A DNA stretch of 26,782 bases from a virus (IMGVR_UViG_3300034375_004677:1-26782); one strand, 5' to 3'; counted from the first letter of the stretch, positions 5,541 to 12,870 are shown. Notes: generated by a model from the sequence alone, not told the origin. Numbers and translations are program-made.

Positions 5541-7381
5541 ATATTCTCACAATCGACTTTGAGACATATTACGACAGGCAATTCTCGTTATCCAAAGTCA
5601 CGACAGAAGAATACATCCGCGACCCGCGCTTTGAGGTTATAGGCGTAGCGGTAAAGGTCGATGACAACGAGTCACAGTGGTTCAGTGGAACTAAGGCGCA
5701 AACACTTCGGTGGCTGCAAAAGTTTGATTGGGCCAACTCCATCGCGCTGGCGCACAACGCCATGTTCGACATGGCTATCTTGTCGTGGGTGTTCGACATC
5801 CGACCCAAGAAGATAGCTGACACTCTAGGCATGGGCCGAGCTTTGGATGGGCCTGATGCGGGTAATAGCCTAGCTGCAATGTCCAAGAGATACGGGCTGG
5901 GCGAGAAGGGCCGAGAGGTAGAGAACGCGCTAGGTAAGCGGCGGTTGGATTTTACCAAGGAGCAGATGGCAAGATACGCTAGTTACTGTCTGAATGATGC
6001 AGACCTGACATACGCATTGTTCGGTAAGTTAGCGCCGAAGTTCCCTGTGTCAGAACTTAATCTTATCGATTTAACCCTACGCATGTTTACGGAGCCAGTG
6101 CTGAGGTTGGATAAATCCATCCTTGAGGATCACTTGGTTGGTGTGAAAGCGAAGAAAGAAAAGCTGATGGCCGCAGTGGATGCGGACAAGTCAGTGATTA
6201 TGAGTAACCCGCAACTCGCAGGGCTACTAGAAAAGCTGGGCGTGGAAGTCCCTATGAAGACAAGCCCTACCACGGGCAAAGAGACATTCGCTTTTGCCAA
6301 GTCAGACGAAGGTTTTAAGGCGCTGCTAGATCACGAGAACCCGAAAGTGCAGGCTGTTGTGGCAGCTAGGCTAGGTGTGAAGTCCACACTTGAGGAGACA
6401 CGCACCGAGAGGTTTATCGGGATTAGTGACCGGGGCTTACTACCCATACCCCTACGATACTATGCGGCACATACAGGCCGCTGGGGCGGCGATGACAAAG
6501 TGAACATGCAGAACCTGCCGAGAGGTTCGCAACTGAAAAACGCCATAGTCGCGCCTGAGGGCTACGTGCTTGTCGATTGCGACTCCAGCCAGATCGAGGC
6601 GCGGACGCTTGCGTGGTTAGCTGAACAGAATGACTTGGTAGAGGCGTTCGATAAAGGCGAAGACGTTTACAAGATCATGGCCTCTAAAATTTATGACAAG
6701 CCCGTAGAAGATATCAACAAGGACGAGCGGTTCATCGGTAAGACTACGGTGCTAGGTGCAGGCTACGGCATGGGGGCAACAAAGTTCAAAGCGCAGTTAA
6801 AAGCTATGTCCGGCGTAGAACTTACAGAGGGGCAGTGTACGCACATCATACAGGTCTACCGCGATGAATACACTAAAATCCCGGGGCTGTGGTCCCAAGC
6901 GGGTAAGGCGCTAAAGGTCATGATAACAAATAACGCCGTGCCAGACGAAGAACCCAAGACATCCAAGCTAGGCAAAAAAGGTGTTCTATCCGTCAAGGCC
7001 AGCGCGATAGAATTACCTAACGGGCTGACGCTGAAGTATCCAAATATAAGAAGCGAACTGGAGCCTGAGACTCAACAGTATGAGACGGTGTATGACACCA
7101 AGAAGGGCAGGGCTAAGATCAGAACGCGCATATACGGAGGTAAGTGCGTAGAGAATGTCTGCCAAGCACTTGCACGTATCATCATAGGCGAACAGATGCT
7201 GATGGTCTCGCGCCGCTACAAGGTAGCCATGACGGTTCACGATGCTGTCGTAGCTGTAGTGCCAGAGGATGAAGCCGAAGAAGGCCGAGAGTTCGTAGAA
7301 CAGTGCATGCGTATACGCCCCAAGTGGGCGAGCGGCTTACCACTGGATTGTGAAAGTAAAATAGGAGTGAGTTATGGGTGA
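5537..7381 (+). CDS. polA: Family A DNA polymerase with 3'-5' exonuclease (Leu762 type)
   Basis: A 614-residue phage replicative polymerase. I chose TTG 5537 because AGGAG (5524-5528) sits 8 bases before it; GTG 5528 or 5531 would place the site inside or against the start. The N-terminus has exonuclease motif I (Asp7 and Glu9 in TIDFETY). Polymerase motif A is D349-S-S-Q-I-E354. Motif B has R398, K402 and Y410, and the residue aligned with E. coli Phe762 is Leu406. Motif C is H568-D569-A570 where HDE is usual. There is no 5'-nuclease domain. In marine phage surveys Leu762 polymerases are linked to slower replication and temperate or pseudo-temperate lifestyles. It shares a block with nucleases and helicases. 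Confidence 0.93.
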   Translation: MNILTIDFETYYDRQFSLSKVTTEEYIRDPRFEVIGVAVKVDDNESQWFSGTKAQTLRWLQKFDWANSIALAHNAMFDMAILSWVFDIRPKKIADTLGMGRALDGPDAGNSLAAMSKRYGLGEKGREVENALGKRRLDFTKEQMARYASYCLNDADLTYALFGKLAPKFPVSELNLIDLTLRMFTEPVLRLDKSILEDHLVGVKAKKEKLMAAVDADKSVIMSNPQLAGLLEKLGVEVPMKTSPTTGKETFAFAKSDEGFKALLDHENPKVQAVVAARLGVKSTLEETRTERFIGISDRGLLPIPLRYYAAHTGRWGGDDKVNMQNLPRGSQLKNAIVAPEGYVLVDCDSSQIEARTLAWLAEQNDLVEAFDKGEDVYKIMASKIYDKPVEDINKDERFIGKTTVLGAGYGMGATKFKAQLKAMSGVELTEGQCTHIIQVYRDEYTKIPGLWSQAGKALKVMITNNAVPDEEPKTSKLGKKGVLSVKASAIELPNGLTLKYPNIRSELEPETQQYETVYDTKKGRAKIRTRIYGGKCVENVCQALARIIIGEQMLMVSRRYKVAMTVHDAVVAVVPEDEAEEGREFVEQCMRIRPKWASGLPLDCESKIGVSYG

Positions 7382-7589
7382 ACCCAAATGCAACACATGT
7401 AAGTTTTGCTGTAAAAGTAACGCATGGCACAGAGCTTTTGAGTGTAGACGGCGTGAACCCGTATATAACTATAAAGCTGAAATGCGGGTCTTCCCAAAAG
7501 TACTTCCAGACGAAGATTGGTGCGGTAGATATATAATGGCAAAACCCACAGTAGAGAAAGACGAGGAGCAAATAAGTGACGGAGTATAA
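7374..7589 (+). CDS. Cys-rich zinc-ribbon-like mini-protein, 71 residues
   Basis: ATG at 7374 overlaps the end of the polymerase gene by 8 bases. Cysteines occur as CxxCxxCC (6, 9, 12, 13), C24 in ECRRREP and C50 in DEDWCGRY. The order CxxC, then C-R-R, then a Pro and finally D-W-C-G is a recurrent pattern of small phage and bacterial proteins that carry a zinc-binding knuckle, usually annotated as hypothetical. The next gene begins within its last 14 bases. Function unknown; a zinc-stabilised protein that binds nucleic acid or another protein is the best guess. Confidence 0.72.
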   Translation: MGEPKCNTCKFCCKSNAWHRAFECRRREPVYNYKAEMRVFPKVLPDEDWCGRYIMAKPTVEKDEEQISDGV

Positions 7590-8172
7590 GTTTACAAAAG
7601 ACTGGTTCGGTTGGGCACCGCCCGTGTGGGAGCAGTTGATCCCTATGCTGCCGGAAGGTCATCGCAACTTCCTTGAGATCGGTTCGTTCGAGGGCCGCAG
7701 TATGGTCTGGATCGCTGAGAATATGATTTCCGGTGAAACTCCTGCGGACATTTACTGTATCGATACTTGGGAAGGCGGCGAAGAGCACGGTGAAGAGGAC
7801 ATGGCCGCAGTAGAGGCTAGGTTCGACTTCAATGCTACCCGCGCACAAGAAGACAACCCGGTGTACGTGACTAAGTACAAAGGTACTTCTACCCGTTGGC
7901 TCGCTCACGCCATTAAAGAAGAGAAGGCCTTTGACTTCATCTACATCGACGGGAGCCACATCGCCAAGGACGTGCTGACCGATGCGTGTATGGCTTGGCC
8001 CCTGCTGAAGACTGGCGGCATCATGGTGTTCGACGATTACTTGTGGGGCAACCCACGTGACGTTCTGCACCGCCCGAAGGCAGCGATTGATGCGTTTACT
8101 ACGCTATTCGCAGAAGAGTTAGAGATTATCCACGTAGGTTACCAAGCGGTTATCAGGAAAAGAGGAGTGTAG
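7576..8172 (+). CDS. Class I SAM-dependent methyltransferase (Methyltransf_24-like)
   Basis: A 198-residue Rossmann-fold methyltransferase. GTG start at 7576 behind GGAGCAAA (7565-7572). Motif I is FLEIGSFEGRS (residues 32-42); Asp63 in IDTWEGG ends strand 2 and should contact the SAM ribose; FDFIYIDGSH (119-128) is the motif IV region, followed by LLKTGGIMVFDDY. This pattern is that of Methyltransf_24/cephalosporin-hydroxylase-like enzymes, which usually act on small molecules or sugars and not DNA. No DPPY-type DNA methylase motif is present. A glycosyltransferase-like gene lies about 0.8 kb downstream, so sugar O-methylation is one plausible use. Confidence 0.85.
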   Translation: MTEYKFTKDWFGWAPPVWEQLIPMLPEGHRNFLEIGSFEGRSMVWIAENMISGETPADIYCIDTWEGGEEHGEEDMAAVEARFDFNATRAQEDNPVYVTKYKGTSTRWLAHAIKEEKAFDFIYIDGSHIAKDVLTDACMAWPLLKTGGIMVFDDYLWGNPRDVLHRPKAAIDAFTTLFAEELEIIHVGYQAVIRKRGV

Positions 8173-8174
8173 AA

Positions 8175-8318
8175 ATGAGACCCACCGCCTTGCTCGTAGC
8201 AGCCTTACTCACAGCCGGATTCACAACTTGGTATCTGACTAGGATAAAGGATGAACTGTTCGATGACATCGACATCAAGTTTAGGCGCGGAGATTTAGGA
8301 GGATGGGGCGATGATTGA
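8175..8318 (+). CDS. Small membrane protein, 47 residues
   Basis: ATG at 8175 with GAGGAG 7 bases upstream. One hydrophobic segment spans about residues 4-20 (TALLVAALLTAGFTTWYL), followed by a charged cytoplasmic-type tail (TRIKDELFDDIDIKFRRGD). The N-terminal Met-Arg then hydrophobic run fits a signal anchor with the tail either side. It overlaps the next gene by 8 bases. It is the second tiny membrane protein in this block (the other is at 5412). No homolog recognised. Confidence 0.55.
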   Translation: MRPTALLVAALLTAGFTTWYLTRIKDELFDDIDIKFRRGDLGGWGDD

Positions 8319-8814
8319 CGATGAAAGCGAGCCGGGTTCATGGAAACTAGCCCTAGAGTTAGGTCCGTGGCGCAGGATCGGTAAGAACACCTACACAAAC
8401 GAGAAGAATGAAATGTCCGAGACAAAGATACGACTACTGAATAAAACGAGTGAACTGTTCGACCTATCGGTGACGGAGTTATCCGGAAACGCTAGATATA
8501 AATACCTTATGCCTGCGCGATTTGCGATGTACAAAACTTTGCGTGAGCGAGGCTGGAGCTACCCGCGTATCGGTAAGCTGTTCGGCGGTAAGGATCACTC
8601 GACAATCATTCACGGCGTTCGTCGTGCGGACTATATGATTGCGAAAGACGCAGACTATGCGGCCAAGGTGAAGGCGTTGACGGAGACACGGCTCACGCCC
8701 ACTGCGTTGACGGAGGAAGAAGTCGAAGAACAACTACTCGCAATGCGTAAGAAGAACGGCATCCCTGAGCTAGAGGAGGATGACGATTGGTTGGAGGATT
8801 TGATACATGACTGA
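8311..8814 (+). CDS. DnaA domain IV-like DNA-binding protein
   Basis: A 167-residue protein with a DnaA C-terminal helix-turn-helix (Bac_DnaA_C) at about residues 46-112. It has LFDLSVTEL, a conserved PARFAMYKTLRE helix and the DnaA signature GGKDHSTIIHG at 92-102 (DnaA itself has GGRDHTTVLHA), which reads DnaA-box DNA. There is no AAA+ domain, so it cannot form an ATP-driven initiator filament alone. The rest is charged, with an acidic C-terminus ending EEDDDWLEDLIHD. AGGAGGA at 8297-8303 supports the ATG at 8311. Likely roles are binding an origin or host DnaA boxes, or acting as a transcription factor; which one cannot be told from sequence. Confidence 0.85.
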   Translation: MIDDESEPGSWKLALELGPWRRIGKNTYTNEKNEMSETKIRLLNKTSELFDLSVTELSGNARYKYLMPARFAMYKTLRERGWSYPRIGKLFGGKDHSTIIHGVRRADYMIAKDADYAAKVKALTETRLTPTALTEEEVEEQLLAMRKKNGIPELEEDDDWLEDLIHD

Positions 8815-8995
8815 CGACTGCAATAGAGACCTTATAGCGCAGGCTAGACGCAATGTGGCTGACCTGTTTCCGCAGACATACCATGTAAATGCGATACTCG
8901 CAGGCGACTGGGACAACGGCTCATACGTCAAGGGCGAGGTTGAACGACTGCTTAAGCAGCCGCCGATATCAAGTGGAGAAGAGACCGATGGATAA
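8807..8995 (+). CDS. Small hypothetical protein, 62 residues
   Basis: ATG at 8807 behind GGAGG (8793-8797), overlapping the previous stop by 8 bases. Soluble, mixed charge, with a helical N-terminus (DLIAQARRNVADLF) and a C-terminal VERLLKQPP segment. It overlaps the glycosyltransferase-like gene by 8 bases at ATGGATAA. No domain is recognised; tight translational coupling to both neighbours is the main evidence that it is expressed. Confidence 0.6.
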   Translation: MTDDCNRDLIAQARRNVADLFPQTYHVNAILAGDWDNGSYVKGEVERLLKQPPISSGEETDG

Positions 8996-9743
8996 CGAGA
9001 AGCGGCCCAAGCTGTTCATCGCCACTCCCATGTACGGCGGTATGTGCTCGGCGCATTATGTGCAAGGGCTGCTGCTTACGATCCAGAAGCTGCGGTCAGT
9101 GGGTGTCGGGGTGCAATGGGCGCAGATGACAAACGAGAGCCTAATCACTCGTGCGCGTAACGAACTAACGAGACAGTTTTTAGCCTCTGATTGCGACTAC
9201 ATGATGTTCATCGACGCAGACATAGGGTTCGACGGGCAAGCGGTAGCTGCATTGTTGGCCGCAGATCGCGACATCGCCTGCGGCATATACTCAAAGAAAG
9301 AGATTAACTGGGGGGCTGTAGAGGCTGCGGCAAAGATAGGGCAAGAGAACTTAGCGGACCACGCCGGGGCGTATGTACTTAACATGGTAGAGGGTAGCGA
9401 GAGCGCCACCACCGATGAAGATGGTATGTTCGAAGTGCGGCACGGGGGCACAGGGTTTATGCTTATAAAGCGCAGGGTCTTTGACCGACTAAAGCCTGAG
9501 GTTCCAACTTACCGCATCTCTTCCCAGAAAAACCCAGACACAGGGGATTACCTGAAGCCTTTAACATACGAATTTTTCGCCACCAGCATCGACGAAAGCG
9601 GAGCACTCTTGTCGGAGGATTACCACTTCTGCGAGCTATGGCGTAAAAACGAGGGTAAGATTTATGCTTGCCCATTCATTCCGCTACAACATGTAGGAAG
9701 CTATGTGTTCGGCGGGGACATCCTAAAAAGTGGAGCAAACTAA
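8988..9743 (+). CDS. GT-A-type glycosyltransferase-like protein
   Basis: A 251-residue protein; ATG 8988 preferred over upstream in-frame starts because it is coupled to the previous stop and begins the conserved core. The N-terminus KLFIATPMYGG is the first strand of a GT-A fold, and FIDADIGF gives a DxD metal/nucleotide-sugar motif at residues 76-78. A central HGGTGFMLIKRRVFD and a late LSEDYHFCELW stretch match phage glycosyltransferase-like proteins common in aquatic viromes. It has no signal peptide or membrane segment, so it acts in the cytoplasm, perhaps decorating DNA, a virion protein or a host glycan. The acceptor is unknown. It is close to a SAM methyltransferase gene. Confidence 0.8.
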   Translation: MDNEKRPKLFIATPMYGGMCSAHYVQGLLLTIQKLRSVGVGVQWAQMTNESLITRARNELTRQFLASDCDYMMFIDADIGFDGQAVAALLAADRDIACGIYSKKEINWGAVEAAAKIGQENLADHAGAYVLNMVEGSESATTDEDGMFEVRHGGTGFMLIKRRVFDRLKPEVPTYRISSQKNPDTGDYLKPLTYEFFATSIDESGALLSEDYHFCELWRKNEGKIYACPFIPLQHVGSYVFGGDILKSGAN

Positions 9744-10276
9744 TGCCTATTAAAATGAAAAGAACTACCAAGCGAGCTATCAAAGTGTTTGCGGACAACC
9801 CGGAGGCTACCTGTAAGGACGTAGCAAAGATATGCGGCATCACTAAGTCTGCCGCTGATAATATCCGTTTTAAATACAAGAGCGAGATTAGGAGGGAGAG
9901 GAACAGGGTGAAGCCGTATGACGTAGAGCCGCAAATGGAGCTTGACCTGAGCCAGTTCCCCACTGCGGATACCGTTGAGCAAAAGCTTCAGCGCGCACCG
10001 CGCATGACCGTAGATAATGTAGTAGACGAACGTGCTATTACGTATGGGAAGTTTGAAAACTTGGCCGAGGTTTCGCAACGGTTCAAGGACTCGCTGCATT
10101 ACTTCCTGATTACCCGTAACAAGTATCTGGCACCCGACCAGCAGGAAGCGATGGAGCTTATCTTCCATAAGTTTGCACGTATCGTGAACGGCGACCCAGA
10201 TCACATTGATAACTGGAAAGATATCGCCGGTTACGCTACGCTAGTAGCAGATAGACTAGAGGGTAACCCCCGCTAA
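9743..10276 (+). CDS. HTH plus DUF6378-like protein
   Basis: A 177-residue protein from ATG 9743, which overlaps the previous TAA as TAATG and follows GGAGCAAAC (9732-9740). Residues about 10-45 form a helix-turn-helix (AIKVFADNP, then DVAKICGITKSAADNIRFKY). The C-terminal region from about 95 has ITYGKFENL, LAPDQQEAMELIFHKFARI and DNWKDIAGYATLVADRL, which match the DUF6378 pattern of phage and island proteins (R-x-x-YG near the start and D-x-W-x-D-I-x-GY near the end). DUF6378 has no established role that I know. The HTH suggests DNA binding or regulation. Confidence 0.75.
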   Translation: MPIKMKRTTKRAIKVFADNPEATCKDVAKICGITKSAADNIRFKYKSEIRRERNRVKPYDVEPQMELDLSQFPTADTVEQKLQRAPRMTVDNVVDERAITYGKFENLAEVSQRFKDSLHYFLITRNKYLAPDQQEAMELIFHKFARIVNGDPDHIDNWKDIAGYATLVADRLEGNPR

Positions 10277-10288
10277 GGAGAACGACTC

Positions 10289-10960
10289 GTGACAGCATGG
10301 TCCTATAGCAGCATTAAGACCTTCGATCAGTGCCCCAAGAAGTACTACCACCTCAAGGTGGCAAAGGATGTGAAAGACATCCCCGGCGAAGCCGCGCTCT
10401 ATGGGACCGCTGTTCACGAAGCCGCTGAACATTTTGTAAAAGACGGGACACCTATACCAGAGAAGTTTGCGTTCATGCGCCCTATAGTGGAGAAACTAGA
10501 TTCCATAGAAGGCGACAAGCACTGCGAGCTTCGATTGGGCGTAAGTAAAACGGATACTGGCTACGTACCTACCACGTTCTTTGGTAAGGATGTGTGGTGG
10601 CGGGGCATCGTTGACTTGGTGGTTATTAACGGGGCGAAGGCGTATATGGTCGATTACAAGACCGGAAAGAACGCCCGCTACGCGGACCCCAAGCAACTTG
10701 ACCTGATGGCGGGCGCACTCTTCGTGCATTACCCTGAACTAGAAACTATTAAGTCTGCTTTGTTATACGTAGTGAGTAACGAGCTTATCCCTAAGACACA
10801 TACGCGAGATAAGATGGGTATGTACCTGTCAGTCTTCGAGGATGAACTTGAGCGTCTTGAAGGGGCAGAGCTTTCCGGCGTGTGGAACCCTAAGTCTGGA
10901 CCTTTATGTGGATGGTGTCCTGTGGTAGAATGTGAGCATCATAGACCCCGTAGAAGGTAA
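10289..10960 (+). CDS. PD-(D/E)XK nuclease, Cas4/RecB-like with Fe-S cysteines
   Basis: A 223-residue nuclease of the PDDEXK_1 (RecB/Cas4) group. GTG start at 10289 with AAGGAG 8 bases before. Active-site residues: His43 in YGTAVHEAAE, Asp109 in GIVDLVV, and Asp122-Tyr123-Lys124 in VDYKTGK; a Gln-x-x-x motif follows (KQLDLMAGAL). Four cysteines fit an iron-sulfur cluster as in Cas4 and AddB: Cys15 near the N-terminus and Cys207, Cys210, Cys215 at the C-terminus. Such phage enzymes act as 5'-3' exonucleases in recombination or in host DNA degradation. No Cas1, Cas2 or CRISPR is nearby, so a Cas role is unlikely. It sits just before a basic HNH-like protein and a helicase. Confidence 0.88.
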   Translation: MTAWSYSSIKTFDQCPKKYYHLKVAKDVKDIPGEAALYGTAVHEAAEHFVKDGTPIPEKFAFMRPIVEKLDSIEGDKHCELRLGVSKTDTGYVPTTFFGKDVWWRGIVDLVVINGAKAYMVDYKTGKNARYADPKQLDLMAGALFVHYPELETIKSALLYVVSNELIPKTHTRDKMGMYLSVFEDELERLEGAELSGVWNPKSGPLCGWCPVVECEHHRPRRR

Positions 10961-10964
10961 CGTC

Positions 10965-11258
10965 ATGCCAGCTAAAAAACGCGACTATAAGAAAGAGTAC
11001 GAGACGTACCACGGCACGGCGAAGCAGAAGAAAAACCGCGCTCAGCGCAACGCTGCTCGTCGCAAGATGGCCAAAGCTGGCAAGGTACGGAAGGGCGACG
11101 GTAAGGACGTTGCTCATAAGAAAGCAATGGATAAGGGCGGCACCAACGGCCACGGGCTGAAGGTAGAGTCAAAGAGTAAGAACCGCTCGTTCCGTAGGGA
11201 CAGCAAGAGCAACCTAGTATCAGAGACAAGCAAGCGGGAGCGCCGCAAACGGAAGTAA
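10965..11258 (+). CDS. Very basic HNH-like protein, 97 residues
   Basis: Start ATG 10965 with AAGG at 10954-10957; an upstream GTG at 10932 lies inside the nuclease gene and lacks a site. About a third of residues are Lys or Arg. A core of KGDGKDVAHKKA, then GLKVESKSKNRSF, resembles a reduced HNH fold (Asp-x-x-His on the first strand, then Leu-x-V-x-S and Asn before an NRSF end) seen in small phage proteins with a VDH-DGN-N pattern. Here the second His/Asn positions are weak, so catalysis is doubtful. The protein could simply bind nucleic acid. Confidence 0.65.
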   Translation: MPAKKRDYKKEYETYHGTAKQKKNRAQRNAARRKMAKAGKVRKGDGKDVAHKKAMDKGGTNGHGLKVESKSKNRSFRRDSKSNLVSETSKRERRKRK

Positions 11259-11276
11259 CGCACAAGGGAGCAAACA

Positions 11277-12836
11277 GTGCGCATAATAGACGACAAGGCA
11301 GTGATACTGTCTACCAGAAACCCTGACCTTATAACTACGAACATCCCTAAAAGCGCCCTGCTGGAGACACATGAGGGTGAAGCCAAGGTAGCCGTACATT
11401 GGGGGCAGAGCGAAATAGAAACGCTATCTGAACTAGACCCTAGTTTTGGGGTGCCATCCCCCATAAACCGGGACTATGAATGGACTGGCAAATTTACTCC
11501 CTTTGAGCACCAAAAGACCACCGCTTCTTTTCTAGCCGCGAACAAAAAGGCTTTTTGTTTTAACGAACAGGGCACGGGCAAGACAGCCAGCGTTATCTGG
11601 GCCGCAGACTACCTCATGAAACTAGGTAAGGTTAAGCGCGTACTCGTACTGTGCCCCCTGTCGATCATGAAGTCTGCGTGGCAACAAGACTTATTTACTT
11701 TTGCTATGCACCGAACATGCAGCGTAGCCCACGGAACTGCCGCACAGAGGAAAAAGATACTGGCCGCAAACGCCGAGTTTGTCATAGTAAACTTCGATGG
11801 CCTGTCTGTCGTAAACGAAGACATAATAGACGGGGGCTTTGACCTTATCGTCGTAGACGAAGCCAACGCATACAAAAATGCGCAGACCAATCGGTGGAAA
11901 GTACTTGCCCGTATATTAAGAGACACGAACCCAAGGCTATGGATGCTCACAGGCACTCCAGCCGCGCAGAGTCCGGTGGATGCGTACGGACTAGCTAAAA
12001 TGGTCAATCCGCGAGGCTGCCCAAAGAGTTTTTCCGAGTTTCGGTCAAACGTCTTGTATAAAGTCACTCAGTTTAAATGGGTGCCCAAGCCGAACGCTAC
12101 CTCATACGTACATAAGGTACTACAACCCGCAATACGATTTGAAAAAGCCGACTGTCTTGACCTACCAGACGTTACATATACCGAACGCGAAGCGCCATTA
12201 TCTCCGCAGCAGCAGAGCTACTATAAAAAGCTAAAGCAGGAAATGACTTTTGAGGCCGACGGAGAACGTATAACTGCGGTCAACGCTGCCACTAACCTAA
12301 ACAAGCTACTACAGATAAGCGGGGGCGCTGTTTACTCAGATGACAAGGAAGTCATAGAGTTTGACGTAGCCAGTCGAATTAAAGTCGTGCTCGAAGCCAT
12401 CAACGAAACTAAAAACAAAGTACTACTCTTCGTCCCTTTTACACACACTATAGGACTTTTAGATGTCGCGCTTACGAAAGCAGGTATAGATTGTGGGGTG
12501 ATTAACGGGAAAGTCCCGCTAAGCAGGAGAACGGAGTTGGTAGACCGCTTCCAAAAGAACAAAGACCCACGAGTGCTTATTATCCAACCACAAGCAGCAT
12601 CGCATGGACTTACTCTTACGGCAGCAGACACAATCATTTGGTATGCCCCAGTAACTTCGGTTGAGACATACCTACAGGCCAATGCCCGTATCGACAGGCC
12701 GGGACAGAAGCACCCCATGACCGTGATCCATGTCAAGGGCAGCCCCGTAGAGGAGCGCCTTTATGGTATGTTGCGCAGCAACATATCTCACCATCAGAAG
12801 CTTATCGACTTGTACAAAGAGGAAATAGGTAAATAA
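11277..12836 (+). CDS. SNF2-type SF2 helicase/ATPase
   Basis: A 519-residue DEAD/DEAH-superfamily 2 protein close to SNF2-like phage helicases. GTG start at 11277 behind GGAGCAAAC (11267-11275). Motifs in order: Q-like motif PFEHQ (75-79), Walker A EQGTGKT (97-103), motif II DEAN (194-197, where DEAH is usual), motif III LTGTP, motif V ASHGLTLTAAD, and motif VI QANARIDRPGQ near the C-terminus. It is an ATP-driven double-stranded DNA translocase, probably working in replication, recombination or displacement of host proteins; there is no attached nuclease or methylase domain. It is the last gene before the third promoter. Confidence 0.92.
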   Translation: MRIIDDKAVILSTRNPDLITTNIPKSALLETHEGEAKVAVHWGQSEIETLSELDPSFGVPSPINRDYEWTGKFTPFEHQKTTASFLAANKKAFCFNEQGTGKTASVIWAADYLMKLGKVKRVLVLCPLSIMKSAWQQDLFTFAMHRTCSVAHGTAAQRKKILAANAEFVIVNFDGLSVVNEDIIDGGFDLIVVDEANAYKNAQTNRWKVLARILRDTNPRLWMLTGTPAAQSPVDAYGLAKMVNPRGCPKSFSEFRSNVLYKVTQFKWVPKPNATSYVHKVLQPAIRFEKADCLDLPDVTYTEREAPLSPQQQSYYKKLKQEMTFEADGERITAVNAATNLNKLLQISGGAVYSDDKEVIEFDVASRIKVVLEAINETKNKVLLFVPFTHTIGLLDVALTKAGIDCGVINGKVPLSRRTELVDRFQKNKDPRVLIIQPQAASHGLTLTAADTIIWYAPVTSVETYLQANARIDRPGQKHPMTVIHVKGSPVEERLYGMLRSNISHHQKLIDLYKEEIGK

Positions 12837-12840
12837 AACG

Positions 12841-12870
12841 CTTGACAGTGTATAAGGTAGGGGCTACCTA
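12841..12870 (+). promoter_or_regulatory. Sigma70-type promoter for the SSB/primase block
   Basis: CTTGACA at 12841-12847, a 17-base spacer and TACCTA at 12865-12870. In the CTTGAC-N17 frame the -10 is CTACCT. The spacer and -10 contain a 15-base inverted repeat AGGTAG-GGG-CTACCT (12855-12869), a candidate operator. It lies in the short gap between the helicase stop (12836) and the gene starting at 12897. Confidence 0.68.

Noticed and set aside
10289-10960. CRISPR-associated Cas4
   Set aside because: No Cas1, Cas2 or repeat array is in the window; stand-alone Cas4/RecB-like nucleases are common in phages.
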